From: JAWLEP01 sp964553045
GTDB lineage: Bacteria; Fermentibacterota; Fermentibacteria; Fermentibacterales; JCC-6
Reading direction: 5' to 3'
Assembly: GCA_964553045.1 (NCBI GenBank)
Contig: CAZKJG010000016.1
Location: 1-64,000, forward strand
Length of the DNA stretch: 64,000 nucleotides
Numbering within the stretch: the stretch's first letter is position 1; each line of letters begins with the position of its first letter. The notes beneath the pieces are model-generated. The model saw nothing but the letters and a program-made list of their open reading frames with translations. It had not been told where the DNA came from and ran no database searches. Positions 17,880 to 26,183 of the stretch are shown here, piece after piece. Made by a program: the position numbers and the translations under genes.

Positions 17880-19463
17880 CTACTCCGGCGGAGCCGGAAG
17901 CGGTGTGAGGAAGTAGTCTCTATCGCCCGCCAGGGGACGGGCTCCTCCCCTGGCTGGATCGTATCCCAGCGTGGGGTCGCAGCCGGGGCGGTCGAACAGC
18001 GGCGCGTCGGCCGCTAAGGCGTACCTGTTGTAGGTGTCGACATCCCAGGTAGTGCAGAGTGCCTGGTAGGGAAAAGCCTCCGGATCCTGCCAGGCCAGCC
18101 CCTCCACGTTCCCGTGCATGTAGATGCCGGCGGCCCTCTCGTGCTCGGGGTCCATTCCGTCGCCGATTATCAGGATCACGTGGTTCACCGGCTCTGTCAG
18201 GCGAGCGCATCCGGCAAGCACAGAATAAAGATGTGTGTTGTCCACAATCCCTTCCACAGCGGGCGCCGGCGGCGTGCCCTCGCAGCTTCGAAGCAGCTCC
18301 AGGGCCCGCTCGGGGCCGGCGGCGGCAACGCTGACCAGCTCGTTGGTATGCACCTTGCAGCCCCATGTGACCTGGGCGTTGGGATAGGTACGATTCGGGT
18401 CCTCGCCCTCCATTGCCGGAAGCTCACCCCTACCCAGGGGGTTGTTCATGGCCAGTCGCATGTATCCGTTTGAATGGTCGGAGGTGACCAGCACGAGCGT
18501 GTTCTCCCGGCTCAGGGCGGCGGAGGTGTCGATGTAGCCCATCACATCGTCCACCGCTGTCTCCAGGTCCCACATGGAGCCGATCATCCAGTGGTAGTTG
18601 TTGTTGTGGCTGGCCCAGTCGATGTCCCCCTGCTCGAGCACGAGGAAGAAGCCCTGGTCGTCGCGGGAGAGGTAGTCCAGAGCGGCAACCGCCGTCTCCG
18701 CCAGAGTCGGGTTCTCCTCTGTGACCGGTTCGACCGCGCCGGTGCCATCCCCGGCGGGGACGGGCGGCTCGAAGCACCCCTGAGCCCCGCCGAAGAGACC
18801 GAACACGCCGACTCCGTCATCTGGGTCGAGGCCTTCCACCGCTTCGGCGAGGAGTACCGCCCCGTCCATGCCCACTGTCCGCTCGGCCAGTACGTAGCGC
18901 GTATCCCCCCGGACCAGCCTGTCGTAGTACTCGCGGGAGATGTGACCCCTGGAGTTGCTCCAGTCCGGGTTCTCCCAACCCGGGTGTCCGGCGCCGACTA
19001 TCAGGTCCGCCAGGCCTCCTTCTATCATCTCTTCGGAAATGCCGGGTCCCGTACGCCCCTCGTAGCCGTCGTAGTAATGGTTGCGGTCGGGGCTGTGGGC
19101 CACGAAACAGGCCGGAGTGGCGTGGCAGAAGGGAACGGTGGATGCCACCCCCACGGCCCATCCCAGGGAGTCACAGCGCTCGCCCAGGTTGGCAAGTGCT
19201 CCGTCGGGCGGGTCCCCGGCCTCCCAGCAGACGTTGCCGGCCTCGGTCTTCTCGCCGGTGGAGATGGCCGTGCCTGCGGCCGCCGAATCGGTGGCCGGTA
19301 TCCTTCCGTCCCCGACGTTCTCTTCCCCGGCCTCGGTTCCTTCGGCCGCGGAATCGGACGGCGTCTGCCCGTCGGACTCGCCACACGCCGCCGAGAGCAT
19401 GAGCACGGCGGCCGTCAGGAGGGATGCACCATCTGCCCGCAGACCTTTCCTGCCGCACATCAT
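17880..19463 (-). CDS. Alkaline phosphatase with circularly permuted domain order, lipoprotein-like
   Basis: A 527-residue protein with a lipoprotein-like leader (LLTAAVLMLSAAC, Cys27) and an acidic linker. All metal and catalytic motifs of PhoA-type phosphatases are present, but rotated. The Ser-nucleophile motif ATDSAAAGTA is at residue 60. EQGDIDWASH, SDHSNGY and the late His motif KVHTNE follow, then VDNTHLYSVL, which normally ends the protein. Only after this comes the strand VILIIGDGM (metal Asp about residue 435), which normally starts the protein, followed by TTWDVDTYNRYA and GYDPARGG. The C-terminal PLPAPPE would join naturally to the N-terminal GRIPATDSAA. The start at 19463 is chosen because AAAGGACGAG precedes it. 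All ligands are kept, so it is probably active. Confidence 0.85.
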   Translation of the reverse strand: MMCGRKGLRADGASLLTAAVLMLSAACGESDGQTPSDSAAEGTEAGEENVGDGRIPATDSAAAGTAISTGEKTEAGNVCWEAGDPPDGALANLGERCDSLGWAVGVASTVPFCHATPACFVAHSPDRNHYYDGYEGRTGPGISEEMIEGGLADLIVGAGHPGWENPDWSNSRGHISREYYDRLVRGDTRYVLAERTVGMDGAVLLAEAVEGLDPDDGVGVFGLFGGAQGCFEPPVPAGDGTGAVEPVTEENPTLAETAVAALDYLSRDDQGFFLVLEQGDIDWASHNNNYHWMIGSMWDLETAVDDVMGYIDTSAALSRENTLVLVTSDHSNGYMRLAMNNPLGRGELPAMEGEDPNRTYPNAQVTWGCKVHTNELVSVAAAGPERALELLRSCEGTPPAPAVEGIVDNTHLYSVLAGCARLTEPVNHVILIIGDGMDPEHERAAGIYMHGNVEGLAWQDPEAFPYQALCTTWDVDTYNRYALAADAPLFDRPGCDPTLGYDPARGGARPLAGDRDYFLTPLPAPPE

Positions 19464-19553
19464 GTCTCGTCCTTTCCGAGTACCCTCATGAGGAACCACA
19501 CCGCAAGCAAACCCCTCTCTGTCAAGGCACCGTTGAGCACCCGGCGGCGGCCG

Positions 19554-20057
19554 CTACATGAACCTCTCGAAGCGGTCGGCTGCCGCGCCGCAGACGGGAC
19601 ACTTGCCCGGCGGGTCCGCCCGGGCGCAGAGGTAGCCGCAGACCCGACAGCGGTGGACCGGCAGCGCAAGCTCGCCGGATACCCTCTCCGGACCGACCGA
19701 TTCCCTGTTCTGCGGCCGTTGGGACGGGTCGGCCGGTCTCCTCTCCGGAACCGCCCCCAGCTCCTTCTCGCCGTCGCGGACCTCGTCGGAGACGTACAGC
19801 CCGCAGTAGCAGGCGCCGTGCTCCACCAGGTCGGCGTCGCGGTAGTCGCAGGGGCAGATGATGTCCAGATCGTTGTCCCGCTCGCCGTCGGCCAGCCTGC
19901 AGGGGCATGCCATGTAGCCGTAGCGGTCGATGTTGGTGACCAGGCCCTCCATGAGCTGCATCGTGAACTCCCGGTCGGGGTTGAGGTTGTAGCCACCTTT
20001 CGCGGCCTGCTTCTTCAGCTTGTCGTAGAGCTTCTCGGCCCGTTTCCCGACGCTCAC
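19554..20057 (-). CDS. Ferredoxin-thioredoxin reductase catalytic subunit with C-terminal rubredoxin-like ribbon
   Basis: A 167-residue protein. The core ACPCRLADGERDNDLDIICP, then CDYRD and GACYCGLYV, contains the Cys pattern of FTR beta chains, which bind a [4Fe-4S] cluster next to a redox-active disulfide. The C-terminal 50 residues add HRCRVCGYLCA...GKCPVCGAA, a rubredoxin-type CxxC...CxxC metal site. The GTG start at 20057 overlaps the stop of the glutaredoxin gene (GTGA), implying translational coupling. Likely role: ferredoxin-driven reduction of the neighbouring glutaredoxin/thioredoxin-like protein. Confidence 0.88.
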   Translation of the reverse strand: MSVGKRAEKLYDKLKKQAAKGGYNLNPDREFTMQLMEGLVTNIDRYGYMACPCRLADGERDNDLDIICPCDYRDADLVEHGACYCGLYVSDEVRDGEKELGAVPERRPADPSQRPQNRESVGPERVSGELALPVHRCRVCGYLCARADPPGKCPVCGAAADRFERFM

Positions 20058-20341
20058 TGGTCCACCCCCAGAGCTTCCCGCAGCCTTTCGGGGTTGTGCC
20101 CGGCCACAACGGTTTCGCCATCCACCACGACGGTTGGGAAGCTTCCCACCGGGTTGTGCCTCTTCATCTCCTCGACGGCCTCGGTCCTCTCGCTGCCGCT
20201 GCGCCTGTCCACGTAGACGTAGGAGTACTCCACCCCCAGGCTGTCCAGCAGCTTCCTTGTCTTGCGGCACCAGACGCAGGTGCTCAGGGCGAAGAGCACT
20301 ACCTTGCCCCTGTCCTCCCCGTCCACATGTGTCAGGTCCAT
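20054..20341 (-). CDS. Glutaredoxin family protein
   Basis: A 95-residue thioredoxin-fold protein with the active site CVWCRK near residue 22, the cis-Pro motif GSFPTVVVDG and the end motif GHNPERLREAL. It overlaps the downstream FTR gene by four bases, a pairing that suggests the reductase uses this protein as its partner. The ATG at 20341 follows GGAGGTCG (TGGAGGTCGTGC). Confidence 0.9.
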   Translation of the reverse strand: MDLTHVDGEDRGKVVLFALSTCVWCRKTRKLLDSLGVEYSYVYVDRRSGSERTEAVEEMKRHNPVGSFPTVVVDGETVVAGHNPERLREALGVDQ

Positions 20342-20592
20342 GCACGACCTCCAGTCGGGTTGGCCATTTTCGGTCTTGAGACTCCCTCCACCCTAATCCC
20401 TGCAGGGGGGTTCGGCAAGGAAATCTGGTGAATCGTCTATTCGGCGCATAGCACGAATACCTCGGAAGGGAGATAGCATACGGCACGACATACAGAGGCT
20501 CCGGCCGTTGACGGAAAAGGGTTCTGCAGGGACGGGCCGCATCCCCCCGAAGAGATGGCCGGTGTCACGGAAACCGCCGACAGACGAATGTC

Positions 20593-21384
20593 CTATTCGC
20601 TTCGGATCAGGTATCCGGCGGTGACCTCGGGGTGCCTGTATCCGTAGCGTCTTTCCGGCCTTCTGCCCTTGTAGATGGCATGCTCTGGGCAGAAGCTGAT
20701 GCAGGCGTTGCAGCCCTCGCAACGGTTGTGCCAGACCGGTCTTCCCATTTCGTCGCGCGTGATGTCGCCGGATGGGCAGATTTTCACGCACAAACCGCAC
20801 GACGTGCAGTTCTCGTTTGCGTGGAAGGCGTTGTCCGCCTTGCGTATTCCCTTGGAGAACAGGGGGTGAACCAGCCTGGCCAGCAGTCCGTAGAGGCCGC
20901 CCCCCCTTCCCTCCAGCATGGTTATTCGGTCGATAACGCCGCCGGCGATGGATTGCAGCGAGCTTTCCGCCCGCTCCAGCTTTGCAGATGCCTTGGGCCC
21001 TGGCTCCTGAGGCTTCTCCCGCAGCCTGGAGTTGGAGGGCATTACGACGTCGAAAAGGGCGTCCGGGCGCTGTCCCGCCGCCGCGGCCAGCTTCTCGAAC
21101 TGGCGCAGAGCGTTTCCGTAAACGCCGGCATGGGTGGCAACGCAGAAGAGGTAGTCGGCTTCGATGCCTTCCAGCCCCTCCATCAGCTCCCCGACCAGTA
21201 CCGGCATGCCGCCGGCGTAGACGGGGAAGGCAAAGCCCACAACGTTGTCCTCGACATGGATTGCCTGATCCCGCAGGCGATCGGTTATGTGCACCAGCCT
21301 GGTGTCCCCGATCCTGTCTCCGATGCTCCGGGCAGCGTGGTAGCTGTTGCCGGTTCCGCTGAACCAGTATATCGTGCTGCCCAT
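20593..21384 (-). CDS. EFR1-type flavodoxin-ferredoxin fusion protein
   Basis: A 263-residue protein. The N-terminal flavodoxin-like domain starts with IYWFSGTGNSYHAAR, the FMN phosphate-binding loop, and has AFPVYAGGMP. The C-terminal part carries two [4Fe-4S] motifs, CTSCGLCVKICPSGDI and CEGCNACISFCPEHAI. This is the architecture of EFR1-family ferrodoxins, which are common in anaerobes and thought to move electrons between flavin and ferredoxin pools. It lies 22 bases downstream of the CDF transporter in the same direction. Confidence 0.88.
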   Translation of the reverse strand: MGSTIYWFSGTGNSYHAARSIGDRIGDTRLVHITDRLRDQAIHVEDNVVGFAFPVYAGGMPVLVGELMEGLEGIEADYLFCVATHAGVYGNALRQFEKLAAAAGQRPDALFDVVMPSNSRLREKPQEPGPKASAKLERAESSLQSIAGGVIDRITMLEGRGGGLYGLLARLVHPLFSKGIRKADNAFHANENCTSCGLCVKICPSGDITRDEMGRPVWHNRCEGCNACISFCPEHAIYKGRRPERRYGYRHPEVTAGYLIRSE

Positions 21385-21406
21385 CTTCTGCCTTTCGTGC
21401 GTGAGT

Positions 21407-22288
21407 CTACTCTTCCGACCTGTTCTCTTCGTCGTCCGGCTCCACGTGCACCACCGCTTCCAGTATATCACATTCGCACTCCTCGACCTTCTCCTGGACG
21501 GCGGTGGCGATGCGGTGTCCCTGGGCTACGGACAGGTCAGGGTCCACCAGAATGTGGACGTCCAGCGTCAGCGCTCCGGCCATCTTCCTGACCCTGAGCC
21601 TGTGCGATGAATGAACCCCCGGGACCCCGTCGATGGTTCGTCCTATCCGTCGGACCATCTTTCTCCCCGGTGCCCGGTCGATGAGCTCTTCCACAGCGTC
21701 CTTTACCAGCTTCACGGCGGTCACGGCCAGAAATGCCGCCAGCAGGGCGGCGGCGAACCGGTCGAGGAAAGCCCACCTCTGGCCCCCGAAGGTGGCCCCG
21801 GCGATTCCGGCGGCCGCGGCCAGGGAGGTGAAGGCGTCTGTCCTGTGGTGCCAGGCGTTGGCCACAACCGAGGGGTCCCTGGCTTTCCGCCCCACTCTCT
21901 TCGTGACATGGTACAGGAGCTCCTTGGGAACCATCGAGCCCACGGCCACCAGCAGCGGCAGCAGGCCCACCTTGATTTGGTGGGGCTGTCCGTAGGAAGC
22001 TATGGCGTCGTAGGTGATCCAGCCGGCCGTGACCAGGAGCGAGACACCCACCACTATGGAGACCAGGGTGGCCACCCTCCTGTGTCCGTAGTGGTGGTGG
22101 TCGTCGGCCGGCCGTCCCGAGAATCGCAGACCCAGCAGCACAGTCGCGTCGCTGGCCAGGTCCGACACCGAGTGCAGTCCGTCGGCAAGCAGGGCCCGAG
22201 CCCCGGTAAGCAGGCCCACGGTTACCTTGACGGCCGCCAGTCCGACATTCGTGGCCAGTCCCAGGAGGGTAACTTTCTTCGGGGTCAT
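21407..22288 (-). CDS. Cation diffusion facilitator (CDF) family transporter
   Basis: A 293-residue membrane protein with the CDF metal sites LADGLHSVSDLASD (helix 2) and NAWHHRTDAFTS (helix 5), about six membrane segments and a C-terminal cytosolic domain (VPGVHSSHRLRVRKM...LDVHILVDPDLSVAQGH). CDF proteins export Zn, Fe, Mn or Co by proton exchange. A histidine-rich loop (DDHHHYGHRR) follows the second helix. The ATG overlaps the stop of the dehydrogenase gene (TGATG), so the two are coupled. Confidence 0.92.
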   Translation of the reverse strand: MTPKKVTLLGLATNVGLAAVKVTVGLLTGARALLADGLHSVSDLASDATVLLGLRFSGRPADDHHHYGHRRVATLVSIVVGVSLLVTAGWITYDAIASYGQPHQIKVGLLPLLVAVGSMVPKELLYHVTKRVGRKARDPSVVANAWHHRTDAFTSLAAAAGIAGATFGGQRWAFLDRFAAALLAAFLAVTAVKLVKDAVEELIDRAPGRKMVRRIGRTIDGVPGVHSSHRLRVRKMAGALTLDVHILVDPDLSVAQGHRIATAVQEKVEECECDILEAVVHVEPDDEENRSEE

Positions 22289-23262
22289 CAGTAACCCAGC
22301 TCCGGGTCGACACTGTGAGGCACCGGCTTCCCCGCTGCTGCCGCCTCTATCAGGCGGCCCAGGTAATGGACCCGGCGCGACTCCAGCTCGGCTACGTTCA
22401 TAGCGCCGCCCCTGTGCGGGCTCATCACCACGTTGTCCAGCTTCCCGAAGGGAAAGTCGGAGGGATCGGTGCCGGTTCTGGATTCCGCGCCACGGGGGTA
22501 GCTGTACCAGACATCGATGCCGGCCGCACCGATCACCCCGTCCCGGAGGGCCTCGTACAGAGCCTTCTCCTCCACCAGCGTCCCCCGGCCCACATTGACC
22601 AGCACCGCCCGTTGCCGCATCGAAGACAGCCTGTCCGCGTCCATAATGCCCCGCGTCTCGTCGGTGAGGGGAAGCGAGAGCACAACCGCATTCGCCTCGA
22701 CCAGCTGTCCGTCCAGGGCCGACGGCGGAAGCACGGGAGCCCCTTCGCGCACCTCTCCCGGCTTCACGTGACGGGCGATTCCCACCACGTTCGCCTCCAT
22801 CGCGATGCAGGTGCGGGCCACCCTGCGTCCGATCTCGCCCATCCCCACCACCAGTATGCGGCTTCCACTGATCAGCATGGCGTTTTCAGGCGAGTAGCGT
22901 ATGGTCCAGTCGCCTTTACGGAGGTTCCGGTCCGCCCGGACGATGCGCTTGGCCGCCGCCAGAAGAAGGCCTACGGCCAGCTCGGCGGCAGCGGGGGCGT
23001 TGTGGTGTATGTTGTGAACCGCCAGATGCGGGAACTCCTCCAGGAGCTCCCGGATCGATGCCGGAAGACCCGCCCAGGGAATCACGAGCCAGCGAAGTGA
23101 AGGGACATCCAGCATTTCCCTCTCGGGACGGCCGCACACGAGCATCTCGTAGTCTTCCGGGCCGTGTGATCCGGTGTGCAGCTCAGCGCTGCCAGCGGTG
23201 ATTTGCCTCAGCTCCCGAAGGGCGTCTCGGCCCCACTCGCCCGGCATGTATACCCTGAGCAT
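22288..23262 (-). CDS. D-isomer-specific 2-hydroxyacid dehydrogenase
   Basis: A 324-residue enzyme. The NAD(P)-binding Rossmann motif is LVVGMGEIGRRVA, the catalytic Arg is in VNVGRGTLVEE, and the catalytic His is in VMSPHRGG. The N-terminal substrate domain is atypical and GxGxxG-containing lid segments follow the usual plan. The substrate is unclear; phosphoglycerate-like, glyoxylate-like or lactate-like acids are possible. Start at 23262 follows GGAAGGGAATAC. Longer upstream frames lack this site. Coupled to the CDF gene. Confidence 0.87.
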   Translation of the reverse strand: MLRVYMPGEWGRDALRELRQITAGSAELHTGSHGPEDYEMLVCGRPEREMLDVPSLRWLVIPWAGLPASIRELLEEFPHLAVHNIHHNAPAAAELAVGLLLAAAKRIVRADRNLRKGDWTIRYSPENAMLISGSRILVVGMGEIGRRVARTCIAMEANVVGIARHVKPGEVREGAPVLPPSALDGQLVEANAVVLSLPLTDETRGIMDADRLSSMRQRAVLVNVGRGTLVEEKALYEALRDGVIGAAGIDVWYSYPRGAESRTGTDPSDFPFGKLDNVVMSPHRGGAMNVAELESRRVHYLGRLIEAAAAGKPVPHSVDPELGY

Positions 23263-23511
23263 GTATTCCCTTCCGCGGACCCAGTGCAAATCTAGCACAA
23301 GCATTGCTCCCCGTGAACCGCACCCGGTAGGATACGGATGTTCGTGACAACTGCAGCGGGTTGTCTCCGAAAGGGTGATCGGCCGAATTGCAGGCGTACG
23401 GAGGGCTGCGATGTTTCCTGGCGGAATTGTACGGGGCAACGGGCGGCAAGGTGCTGCCGGCAGCGCCTGCCGGAAGAAGATCGATCCTCCGCGTTCCTGC
23501 GGAGTCCCGAG

Positions 23512-24000
23512 TTGACCACCGGTTCTTCGAGTGCGACGGTTTACGTCGATGCCGACGCATGTCCCGTGAAGTCCGAGGTCTACAGGGTAGCCAGACGGTA
23601 CGGCCTTTGCGTCGTCGTGGTGTCGAACTCCTGGATGCGCATCCCTCCGGGAAGCTGGGTGACCCTGCAGGTAGTGGACAGGGGCGAGGGGGTGGCGGAC
23701 GACTGGATAGCCGAAGCGGTGAGCAGGGACGACATCGTCGTCACCGGCGACATACCCCTGGCCCGGCGCTGCATAGAGGCCGGCGCTCTGGTGATGGGCC
23801 TGCGCGGAAGGCCCTTCACCGCGGAGAACATATGCTCGGCCCTGGCGACCAGGGATCTGATGGCCGGCCTCCGCGATCAGGGGATAATGGAGGGGGGCGG
23901 TCCCTCTCCCTTCGGGAGGAAGGACCGCTCGCGGTTCCTGGAGGCCATGGACGAGATGGTCAACGCGGTGCTGGCGGGCAGAGCGGACCGGTACCGCTGA
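23512..24000 (+). CDS. YaiI/YqxD family protein (DUF188)
   Basis: A 162-residue protein with the family's signature start VYVDADACPVKSEVYR and the conserved segments VSNSW, VDRGEGVADDWIA, DIVVTGDIPLARRC and LRGRPFTAENI. The fold is PIN/NYN-like and a nuclease role is suspected for the family but unproven. A TTG start at 23512 is preferred because GGAG stands 7 bases upstream. Extending to the ATG at 23338 adds 58 residues not seen in the family. Confidence 0.9.
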   Translation: MTTGSSSATVYVDADACPVKSEVYRVARRYGLCVVVVSNSWMRIPPGSWVTLQVVDRGEGVADDWIAEAVSRDDIVVTGDIPLARRCIEAGALVMGLRGRPFTAENICSALATRDLMAGLRDQGIMEGGGPSPFGRKDRSRFLEAMDEMVNAVLAGRADRYR

Positions 24001-24420
24001 GGAGGCCGAGGCCGTTCGAACAGGTGGCTCGAGACGAGCCTGTGGTGTACACCCTCTGGCGGAGTGACAGCTTGATGTCGTAGGCCGGTATCCCGTCTTG
24101 CCGGTCGATCGGAACCTCCCACGGGAGGGCCTCTGCGCCCTGTCGCTTCAGTTGCCGGCCCACGTTCGGGGCTCGGGATGTCGAAGACCGGCCGGTCCAG
24201 TGTTTCCTTCAGGGCCCGGACGTTGCCGGTTGGGTCCACGGCCAGGTACGTCGCCGGCAGTCTGCAGGACGGGGGATCGTTGCTTCGGTCCTGCGTGCCG
24301 CCTCCAACGGCTCTTTCCCGCAGTCGGTATATTGCCCTTTACCGTTCGGACCGATCAACGCAGTTTTTGTGCGGATCGTGCGTACTCCATGGTTTGACGT
24401 TACCGGGGAGATGGAGGAAC
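24001..24420 (-). other. Intergenic stretch with possible protein remnant on the minus strand
   Basis: About 420 bases without a convincing gene. On the minus strand, frames around 24260-24170 read ATYLAVDPTGNVRALKETLD and PVFDIPSPERG. After a frame change, 24163-24060 reads VPIDRQDGIPAYDIKLSLRQ, which looks protein-like but is broken. It could be a decayed exported protein. No RNA gene is seen. Confidence 0.3.
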
Positions 24421-25350
24421 ATGATGGAAGCGCTGAGCGGCTTTCTGCAGGAGGTCGGCTGGCAGGACAGGCTTCTCGATCTGGTGAAGATAGTGTTCAT
24501 ACTGGTTCTGGCCTGGGGGGCCAGGCTGGCCCTGCGAAAGGCCATGGACAGGATGGAGGGCAGGCTGGTCCGTCGGCACGAGAAGGAGGGGGAGCCGCCC
24601 TCGGAGGTGGGCAAGCGCGTTTCCACCATCATGAAGCTGGTGCGTCAGGCCGTATCGATCGTATTCTGGGGCATGGTGTTTCTGATAGTGCTCCGCGAGC
24701 TGGGCGTGAATATCGCCCCCCTCCTCGCTGGCGCCGGAATACTGGGCCTGGCCGTGGGGTTCGGCGCGCAGAACCTGGTTCGGGACATCATATCGGGGCT
24801 GTTCATGCTCCTGGAGGACCAGGTCCGGGTGGGTGACGTGGCCATCATCAACGGAACCGGCGGCTTCGTGGAAGAGGTCAACTTCCGCACCCTGGTGCTT
24901 CGTGACCTCGGCGGCGTGGTGCACGTATTCCCCAACGGCGGCATAACGAGTCTGAGCAACATGACCCACGACTGGTCGGCCTACGTCTTCGAGATCGGGG
25001 TTGCCTACAAGGAGGACACCGACCGGGTGGTCGAGGTAATGGAGGAGGTCGGCGCGGAGCTGCGGGCGGACGAGTACTTCGGCAAGCTGATACTGGAGGA
25101 TCTGGAGATATTCGGTGTCGACAAGTTCGACAGCTCCTCGGTGGTGATAAAGGCCCGCCTCAAGACCAGGCCGGTGAAGCAGTGGGAGGTGGGCAGACAG
25201 TACCTCAGAAGGCTGAAGTACGCCTTCGACGAAAGGAATATAGAGATTCCGTTCCCCCACCAGAGCCTCTACTTCGGCGAGGCCAGCAGACCCATAGAGC
25301 TTAAGCTGGTGGGCGGCCGGGAGGAGCTTTCGGCCGCAGCGGCCGACTGA
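24421..25350 (+). CDS. MscS-type mechanosensitive ion channel
   Basis: A 309-residue membrane protein. Two N-terminal helices (IVFILVLAWGARLAL, VFWGMVFLIVLRELG) precede the conserved pore helix GLAVGFGAQNLVRDIISGLF and the beta-domain start DQVRVGDVAIINGTGG. FPNGGITSLSNMTHDWS is the typical PN....N motif. It opens under hypo-osmotic membrane tension to release solutes. GGAGATGGAGGAAC precedes the ATG. Confidence 0.93.
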   Translation: MMEALSGFLQEVGWQDRLLDLVKIVFILVLAWGARLALRKAMDRMEGRLVRRHEKEGEPPSEVGKRVSTIMKLVRQAVSIVFWGMVFLIVLRELGVNIAPLLAGAGILGLAVGFGAQNLVRDIISGLFMLLEDQVRVGDVAIINGTGGFVEEVNFRTLVLRDLGGVVHVFPNGGITSLSNMTHDWSAYVFEIGVAYKEDTDRVVEVMEEVGAELRADEYFGKLILEDLEIFGVDKFDSSSVVIKARLKTRPVKQWEVGRQYLRRLKYAFDERNIEIPFPHQSLYFGEASRPIELKLVGGREELSAAAAD

Positions 25351-25414
25351 CCGTAAGGAGAGCCTTGCGGCCGTTGGACATTGTCCAGATTATCTGTCTG
25401 GGAGGTGAGGCCGG

Positions 25415-26095
25415 ATGACTGCGCCCAGGTCGGTTCTGAACGGTCTGCTACAGGCCTACTGGGATTCGCAGGAGCACGGCCGCCGGGAGCTGCTCGAGAG
25501 GGTTTGGACGGAGTTGGGCGGCCGGGGGGCGGTCCTCATAACGGACATGTCCAGGTTCTCCAGGATCACCCGCGAGCTGGGCATCGTCCACTACCTGGCC
25601 ATGATCCGCTGCATGCAGAGAACGGTCTCTCCGCTGGTGGAGTCCCGGGAAGGAATGGTCGTGAAGCTGATGGCCGACAACTGCTTCTCCCTCTTCACCG
25701 ATGTGCCGCAGGCCCTGGAGGCGGCTATGGCCATGGTCGGCGCGGTGGGAGCGGTGAGCACCAGCAGGCCGGAGGATCCTCCTCTGGAGGTCTGCTCCGG
25801 CCTCGACTGGGGCAGGCTGCTCCTGGTCTGCTCCGAGGATGAGGACCGCAGGGTCTGCGACTACTTCGGCGATCCGGTGAACGTGGCCAGCAAGCTGGGA
25901 GAGGATCTGGCGGGTCCCGGTGAGGTTCTGATAACCGGAAGGGCCATGGAGCGTGTGCCGGCGGACGCCGTGCCGAAATGCCGGGAACGGAGGTTCCGCA
26001 TATCGGGCTTGGAGATCGACGCCTTGTCGGTACGCCCCGCCTCGAAGACAGCCTTTGCCTGCAAGCCCAGAGGCCCGATGCGGAGATCTGAGTGA
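25415..26095 (+). CDS. Class III adenylate/guanylate cyclase domain protein
   Basis: A 226-residue, apparently soluble protein built around one cyclase homology domain. The first metal Asp is in ITDMSRFSRIT and the second in VVKLMADNCFSLF. The nucleotide motif YFGDPVNVASKLGEDL is followed by GPGEVLITGRA. The Arg that normally follows VN.A. by two residues (transition-state Arg) is Lys here, so activity may be low or absent. It could make cAMP or act as a pseudo-enzyme. GGGAGGTGAGG precedes the ATG. It follows the MscS gene by 65 bases. Confidence 0.75.
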   Translation: MTAPRSVLNGLLQAYWDSQEHGRRELLERVWTELGGRGAVLITDMSRFSRITRELGIVHYLAMIRCMQRTVSPLVESREGMVVKLMADNCFSLFTDVPQALEAAMAMVGAVGAVSTSRPEDPPLEVCSGLDWGRLLLVCSEDEDRRVCDYFGDPVNVASKLGEDLAGPGEVLITGRAMERVPADAVPKCRERRFRISGLEIDALSVRPASKTAFACKPRGPMRRSE

Positions 26096-26121
26096 CCGTC
26101 ATCATGGCTGTCCTGTTTGTG

Positions 26122-26127
26122 TATAAT
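26122..26127 (+). promoter_or_regulatory. Possible -10 element upstream of trmFO
   Basis: A consensus TATAAT stands 57 bases upstream of the trmFO start, between GTTTGTG and CCTGAG. No convincing TTGACA is found 16-18 bases upstream, so the assignment is tentative. Confidence 0.35.
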
Positions 26128-26183
26128 CCTGAGTAGGGTATCCGTGCGATCATGATCGGAAGCGCCATAAAGAGGGGAACCCG

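Noticed and set aside
23338..23511. N-terminal extension of the YaiI protein from ATG 23338
   Set aside because: Family members start at VYVDADACP; the TTG at 23512 has a GGAG site 7 bases upstream.
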